A stretch of DNA of 64,000 nucleotides from an uncultured Intestinimonas sp. (GTDB lineage: Bacteria; Bacillota; Clostridia; Oscillospirales; Oscillospiraceae): assembly GCF_944387245.1 (NCBI RefSeq), contig NZ_CALXEE010000001.1:1-64000 (forward strand). Direction: 5' to 3'. Below are positions 60,623 to 64,000 of this stretch, in pieces (the stretch's first letter is position 1; every line of letters starts with the position of its first letter). The notes below the pieces were generated by a model that did no database searches, was not told the DNA's origin, and saw only the letters and a program-made list of their open reading frames with translations. The translations under genes were made by a program, and so were the position numbers.

Positions 60623-62039
60623 GACCAAGCGCGAACCAAGCGTTGGAATGTCCCTTGTGGTATTCCTGATCGCTATGGGGATCATGCTCTTCGGACTGGT
60701 GATCTTTGAACTGGATATTCATATTGTTATGCTAGTGGCCCTGGCCTTTGCCTGCATTGCCTCGGCTCCGCTGGGATATAGCTTTGATGACCTGTTGGAG
60801 TGCATGAAGAAAACGCTGGGCCAGTCCATGTCGGCCATGGTGATCTTCATCTTCATTGGCCTCATCATCGCAGCCTGGATCTTCTCCGGAACGGTGCCGG
60901 CGCTGATCTATTATGGGCTGCACTACATCACACCCAAGCTGTTTCTCCCTGTTGGTCTTCTCCTGTGCAGCCTGACCTCCATGTCCATCGGTACCTCCTG
61001 GGGGACGGTGGGGACCATGGGACTGGCCATGATGGGGATCGGCGCGGGAATGGGGATTCCGGCTGGGCTGACCGCCGGCATGGTGCTGTGCAGCGCCTCC
61101 TTCGGCGACAAGATGTCCCCCATTTCCGATACCACCAATCTGGCTCCGGCGGCAGCGGGGACGACTTTGCAGCGGCATATCAGCAGCATGTGGATGACCA
61201 CACTTCCGGCCTATATCATCGTCTTTGTGATCTTCACGATCATTGGTCTTTTCTATCAGGATGGGCAGATGGATTACACCACCATCAATACGTTCATCGA
61301 CACAATTGGAACGACATTCCATATTTCGCCTGTTCTTCTGCTGCCGGTCGTGGTCCTGCTGGTGCTCAATATCCGGCAGTTCCCCGCCATACCTGGCATG
61401 GCTATCGGTACGCTGCTGGCAGTCATTCTGGCGGTGGTGGTGCAGGGGGTCAGCATCCGGGATGTGATCTCCGGCCTGAACTACGGCTACACCGCCTCCA
61501 CCGGTGTGGAGATGGTGGACACCCTGCTCCAGCGAGGTGGGATCCAGAGTATGATGTATACCTTCTCGCTGGCCTGCATTGCGATCTCCTTCGGCGGCGT
61601 CATGGAGCGGGTGGGTTATCTGCATAAAGTCGTGGGACTGGTGGTCTCCAAGGTCAAGTCAGACAAAATGATGGTGCCGTTGGTCATCGGATCGGCCACC
61701 GTGGGCACCATGGTCATGGGCGAGGTCTACCTTACCCTAGTGCTCAACGGTAATCTGTTCCGGGAGACCTTCAAGGAGCGTGGACTGCGCCCGGAGATGC
61801 TCTCACGGCTGCTGGAGGAGGGCGGTACCCTGACCCAGGTCTTTGTCCCCTGGTCCACCACCAGCATGTTTGTCACGGCGGCGCTGGGAGTCTCCACCGC
61901 GGAATACTGGAGATTTGCCCTGCTGCACTATATCAATCCACTACTGTCGATTGTACTTTGTTTCTTTGGGTACGGCGTACTGTATATCAACAAACCTTGC
62001 CGCTGGGACAAGAGATGCGGCCCTGTGGAGGAGTCATGA
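60603..62039 (+). CDS. NhaC family Na+/H+ (or organic-acid) antiporter
   Basis: 478 aa with about 11-12 membrane segments. NhaC family pattern: SMSIGTSWGTVGTMGLAMMGIG and LCSASFGDKMSPISDTTNLAPAAAG, the re-entrant ion-binding region. Members include Na+/H+ exchangers and Na+-lactate/2H+-malate exchangers (MleN). Start codon uncertain: TTG 60603 gives a normal N-terminus; ATG 60648 has a poor ribosome site. Position between buk and ptb suggests transport of the acid substrate or product, or sodium/proton balance. Confidence 0.88.
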   Translation: MSQPECRTKREPSVGMSLVVFLIAMGIMLFGLVIFELDIHIVMLVALAFACIASAPLGYSFDDLLECMKKTLGQSMSAMVIFIFIGLIIAAWIFSGTVPALIYYGLHYITPKLFLPVGLLLCSLTSMSIGTSWGTVGTMGLAMMGIGAGMGIPAGLTAGMVLCSASFGDKMSPISDTTNLAPAAAGTTLQRHISSMWMTTLPAYIIVFVIFTIIGLFYQDGQMDYTTINTFIDTIGTTFHISPVLLLPVVVLLVLNIRQFPAIPGMAIGTLLAVILAVVVQGVSIRDVISGLNYGYTASTGVEMVDTLLQRGGIQSMMYTFSLACIAISFGGVMERVGYLHKVVGLVVSKVKSDKMMVPLVIGSATVGTMVMGEVYLTLVLNGNLFRETFKERGLRPEMLSRLLEEGGTLTQVFVPWSTTSMFVTAALGVSTAEYWRFALLHYINPLLSIVLCFFGYGVLYINKPCRWDKRCGPVEES

Positions 62040-62040
62040 A

Positions 62041-62946
62041 ATGCTGAAAAATTTTGATGAAGTTCTTGAGAAAGTGCGTTCCATCGAACCCTTTACCGTC
62101 AGCGTGGCTGCTGCTGCTGACAAGGAACTGCTCCAGGCGGTCAAGACGGCCTCGGATCTGGGGTTTGTACGCCCGGTGCTGGTGGGAGACCCAAAGGCGG
62201 TAGGCGGCATCTGTGAAGAGATTGGCCTCAAGCCTCTGGATATCCTGGCAGCTGACGGGGAGGAAAAGGCGGTTGCAGCTGCTGTCAAGGCGGTGCGGGA
62301 AGGCGGCGCCCAGGTCCTCATGAAGGGCCTGGTGAACACCAGCGTCTACATGCGGGGTATCCTCAACAAGGAGCACGGCTTGCGTACGGGACGACTGCTG
62401 TCCATGATGGCGGTATACGAGGCGCCCGGCTACCATAAGCTGGTCTACTGCAGCGACAGTGGTATCAACGTAGCGCCCAATCTGGAGCAGAAAAAAGATA
62501 TTTTGAAAAATATCCTTCTGGCCACCAAGTCCATTGGACTGGAGAACCCCAAGGTGGCCGCGTTGACGGCCAATGAGATGGTGGACCCCAAGATCCAGTC
62601 CACGGTGGATGCCGCCGGACTGGTGGAGTATGTTGCCAGCGGCGCCCTGGGGCCGGATCTGCCCTGCATCATCGAGGGCCCCATCGCCTTCGACGTGGCC
62701 TTTGATCCACACGCCGCCGCCCACAAGAAGATCGACAGCAAGATCACCGGCGAGACCGACATCGTGATCTTCCCCAATATGGAGGCGGGGAACATCATGG
62801 GCAAGTCCTGGATCCACCTGTGCAAGTGCCGCTGGGCGGGCATCGTTCTGGGGGCTACCCATCCGGTAATCCTGGGGTCCAGGGCGGACACGCCGGAGAT
62901 CAAGCTCAATTCCATCGCACTGGCCTGTCTGGCTGCACGGAGCTAA
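62041..62946 (+). CDS. ptb: Phosphate butyryltransferase
   Basis: 301 aa, PTA/PTB family. VSVAAAADKELLQAVKTASDLGFVRPVLVGD N-terminal, AQVLMKGLVNTSVYMRGILNKEHGLR (substrate loop), NVAPNLEQKKDILKN, and the C-terminal NIMGKSWIHLCKCRWAGIVLGATHPVILGSRADT (CoA/phosphate site). Converts acyl-CoA to acyl-phosphate for Buk. GGAGGAGTC upstream of ATG 62041, two bases after nhaC stop. The Ptb-Buk substrate may be butyryl-CoA or, here, branched acyl-CoA from the oxidoreductase. Confidence 0.93.
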   Translation: MLKNFDEVLEKVRSIEPFTVSVAAAADKELLQAVKTASDLGFVRPVLVGDPKAVGGICEEIGLKPLDILAADGEEKAVAAAVKAVREGGAQVLMKGLVNTSVYMRGILNKEHGLRTGRLLSMMAVYEAPGYHKLVYCSDSGINVAPNLEQKKDILKNILLATKSIGLENPKVAALTANEMVDPKIQSTVDAAGLVEYVASGALGPDLPCIIEGPIAFDVAFDPHAAAHKKIDSKITGETDIVIFPNMEAGNIMGKSWIHLCKCRWAGIVLGATHPVILGSRADTPEIKLNSIALACLAARS

Positions 62947-63006
62947 GGTCTGGCCTTTCCGCAAAAGATGTGTGACAACGGCTGTGGAAAGGGGGTAGTG
63001 TGAGGG

Positions 63007-64000
63007 ATGTTGATCTCGTTTCCTAAAATGGATCTGCCTCTCCAGGAGGCGGACCGGATTGTCATCCCGCCCATGTACCGGATCAGGCAGAAATACGATG
63101 ACCGGCACATCCAGGACGTTTCGGGACATCTGCGGAAGCAGTTGGAGTTCTCAGTGCTTGACCGGAAGCGGCTGCGTGGCAAGCGGCTGGCGCTGACAGT
63201 GGGCAGCCGGGGCATTCCGGACCTTGACAAGCTGGTCCGCACCATCTGTGACACCTGTAAGGCGTGGGGGGCAAAGCCCTTCATCGTGCCCGCGATGGGA
63301 AGTCACGGCGGATCGACGGCAGAGGGACAGCGGCAGATCCTGGCGGAGTATGGGATCACCCAAGAGACCATGGGCGTGCCGGTGTACTCCAGCATGGAGG
63401 TGGAGCAGTACGGAGCCCTGGAGGACGGAACGCCGCTCTACTGTGACAAGAATGCTTGGGAGGCCGACGGGGTGATCCTGTTCAACAAGGTCAAGCCCCA
63501 CACCGATTTTCGGGGAAAGCACGAGAGCGGCTTGGGCAAAATGGTGGCCATCGGCCTGGCCAAGGGAAAGGGAGCATCTGTATTCCACACCAAGCGGCTC
63601 AGCCGTTTCCCGGAGTATATCCCAAAGGTGACCGAGATCTTCATGAAGACCGGGAAGGTGGCCTTCGGTGTTGGTGTGGTCCAGAACGCCTATGACCGGA
63701 TCTGCCGGATCGAGGCCTGTGAGAGCGCGGATATTCTGGACCTGGATGCCCGGCTTCAGGCCTTTGCCAAGACCCAGCTTCCCAGGTTTAAGTTTGACCG
63801 CTGCGATGTGCTGGTGGTGGATGAGATCGGCAAAGACATCAGCGGCAGCGGCATGGACCCCAACATCACGGGGCGGAACGATACGGGAGATTTCCCAGGG
63901 GTCCTGGACCTGCAGAGACTGGTGGTCCTCGGCATTACCGAAGCATCCTGCCACAATGGCTGCGGCATCAACTTGTGTGACCTGACGGTCCGGAGATGTC
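63007..64000 (+). CDS. LarA-like (DUF2088) lactate racemase domain protein, truncated by the window end
   Basis: At least 331 codons, open to the last base, so the C-terminus is outside the window. GAGGG (63002-63006) just before ATG; 60 bases after ptb, same operon. N-terminal LarA domain features: VGSRGIPDL, VPAMGSHGGSTAEGQRQIL (His in the GSH motif), GVILFNKVKPHTDF (HTDF), ESGLGKMVAIGL, and late NGCGINLCDLT. LarA and homologues epimerise or isomerise 2-hydroxyacids using a nickel-pincer cofactor. No nickel-cofactor (larB/C/E) genes are in the window, so its dependence on the cofactor is unproven. Confidence 0.8.
   Translation, partial: MLISFPKMDLPLQEADRIVIPPMYRIRQKYDDRHIQDVSGHLRKQLEFSVLDRKRLRGKRLALTVGSRGIPDLDKLVRTICDTCKAWGAKPFIVPAMGSHGGSTAEGQRQILAEYGITQETMGVPVYSSMEVEQYGALEDGTPLYCDKNAWEADGVILFNKVKPHTDFRGKHESGLGKMVAIGLAKGKGASVFHTKRLSRFPEYIPKVTEIFMKTGKVAFGVGVVQNAYDRICRIEACESADILDLDARLQAFAKTQLPRFKFDRCDVLVVDEIGKDISGSGMDPNITGRNDTGDFPGVLDLQRLVVLGITEASCHNGCGINLCDLTVRRC

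Overview
The window looks like chromosome from a high-GC, anaerobic, butyrate-type Clostridium relative (Oscillospiraceae/Flavonifractor-like; this is inferred from gene content and codon bias, not from a search). The signs are a Firmicutes-type str operon (L7Ae-like protein, rpsL, rpsG, fusA, tuf), Mini-RNase III, RqcH, class III fructose-1,6-bisphosphatase, FtsEX with an M23 hydrolase, 2-oxoacid:ferredoxin oxidoreductase and butyrate kinase/phosphate butyryltransferase. Ribosome binding sites are strong and GTG/TTG starts are frequent. I found no tRNA, rRNA, CRISPR array, insertion sequence or prophage. The content is core plus metabolic/accessory clusters, not a mobile island.

Layout. 1-7 kb: DUF4230 protein, a 60-aa protein, M20 amidohydrolase, MATE exporter, hypothetical, mrnC, rqcH. 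6.7-11.2 kb: a zinc-ribbon membrane protein, an OmpR-type regulator, an ABC ATPase with two ABC-2 permeases and a one-TM histidine kinase, which together form a peptide-antibiotic (LanFEG/Cpr-like) immunity module. 11-16 kb: secreted hypothetical, uridine phosphorylase, TPR glycosyltransferase, MarR-MATE pair. 16-22.4 kb: an iron island (Cys-rich FeoB-associated protein, feoB, two feoA, DtxR regulator, DUF3793 protein, flavodoxin, a second DtxR-like protein, ZIP transporter) carrying five copies of one inverted-repeat operator. 22-30 kb: fbp (-) and the str operon. 30-32.5 kb: MscS channel and two tandem paralogous membrane proteins. 32.5-41.8 kb: pseudouridine synthase, PucR-type regulator, ftsE-ftsX-M23 peptidase-ctpA, hypothetical, greA, lysS. 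42-53.7 kb: ddl, murF, mtnA (-), ABC-F ATPase, YdcF-like, prfA, small proteins, sua5, membrane protein, coaE, M18 aminopeptidase. 53.8-55.5 kb: GH18-SLH glycosidase (-).

55.6 kb to the end: a metabolic locus. A four-gene 2-oxoacid:ferredoxin oxidoreductase operon (-) diverges from an IclR regulator, followed by butyrate kinase, an NhaC-family transporter, phosphate butyryltransferase and a LarA-like (DUF2088) protein that runs off the window. The oxidoreductase and butyrate-kinase promoters have identical -35/-10 hexamers, and both carry tandem copies of the same palindrome (TTGTTCY-N7-AGAACNN). This suggests one IclR regulon for a (branched-chain?) 2-hydroxy/2-oxo acid fermentation: 2-oxoacid to acyl-CoA (VOR), acyl-phosphate (Ptb), then acid plus ATP (Buk). 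It is the most interesting part of the window.
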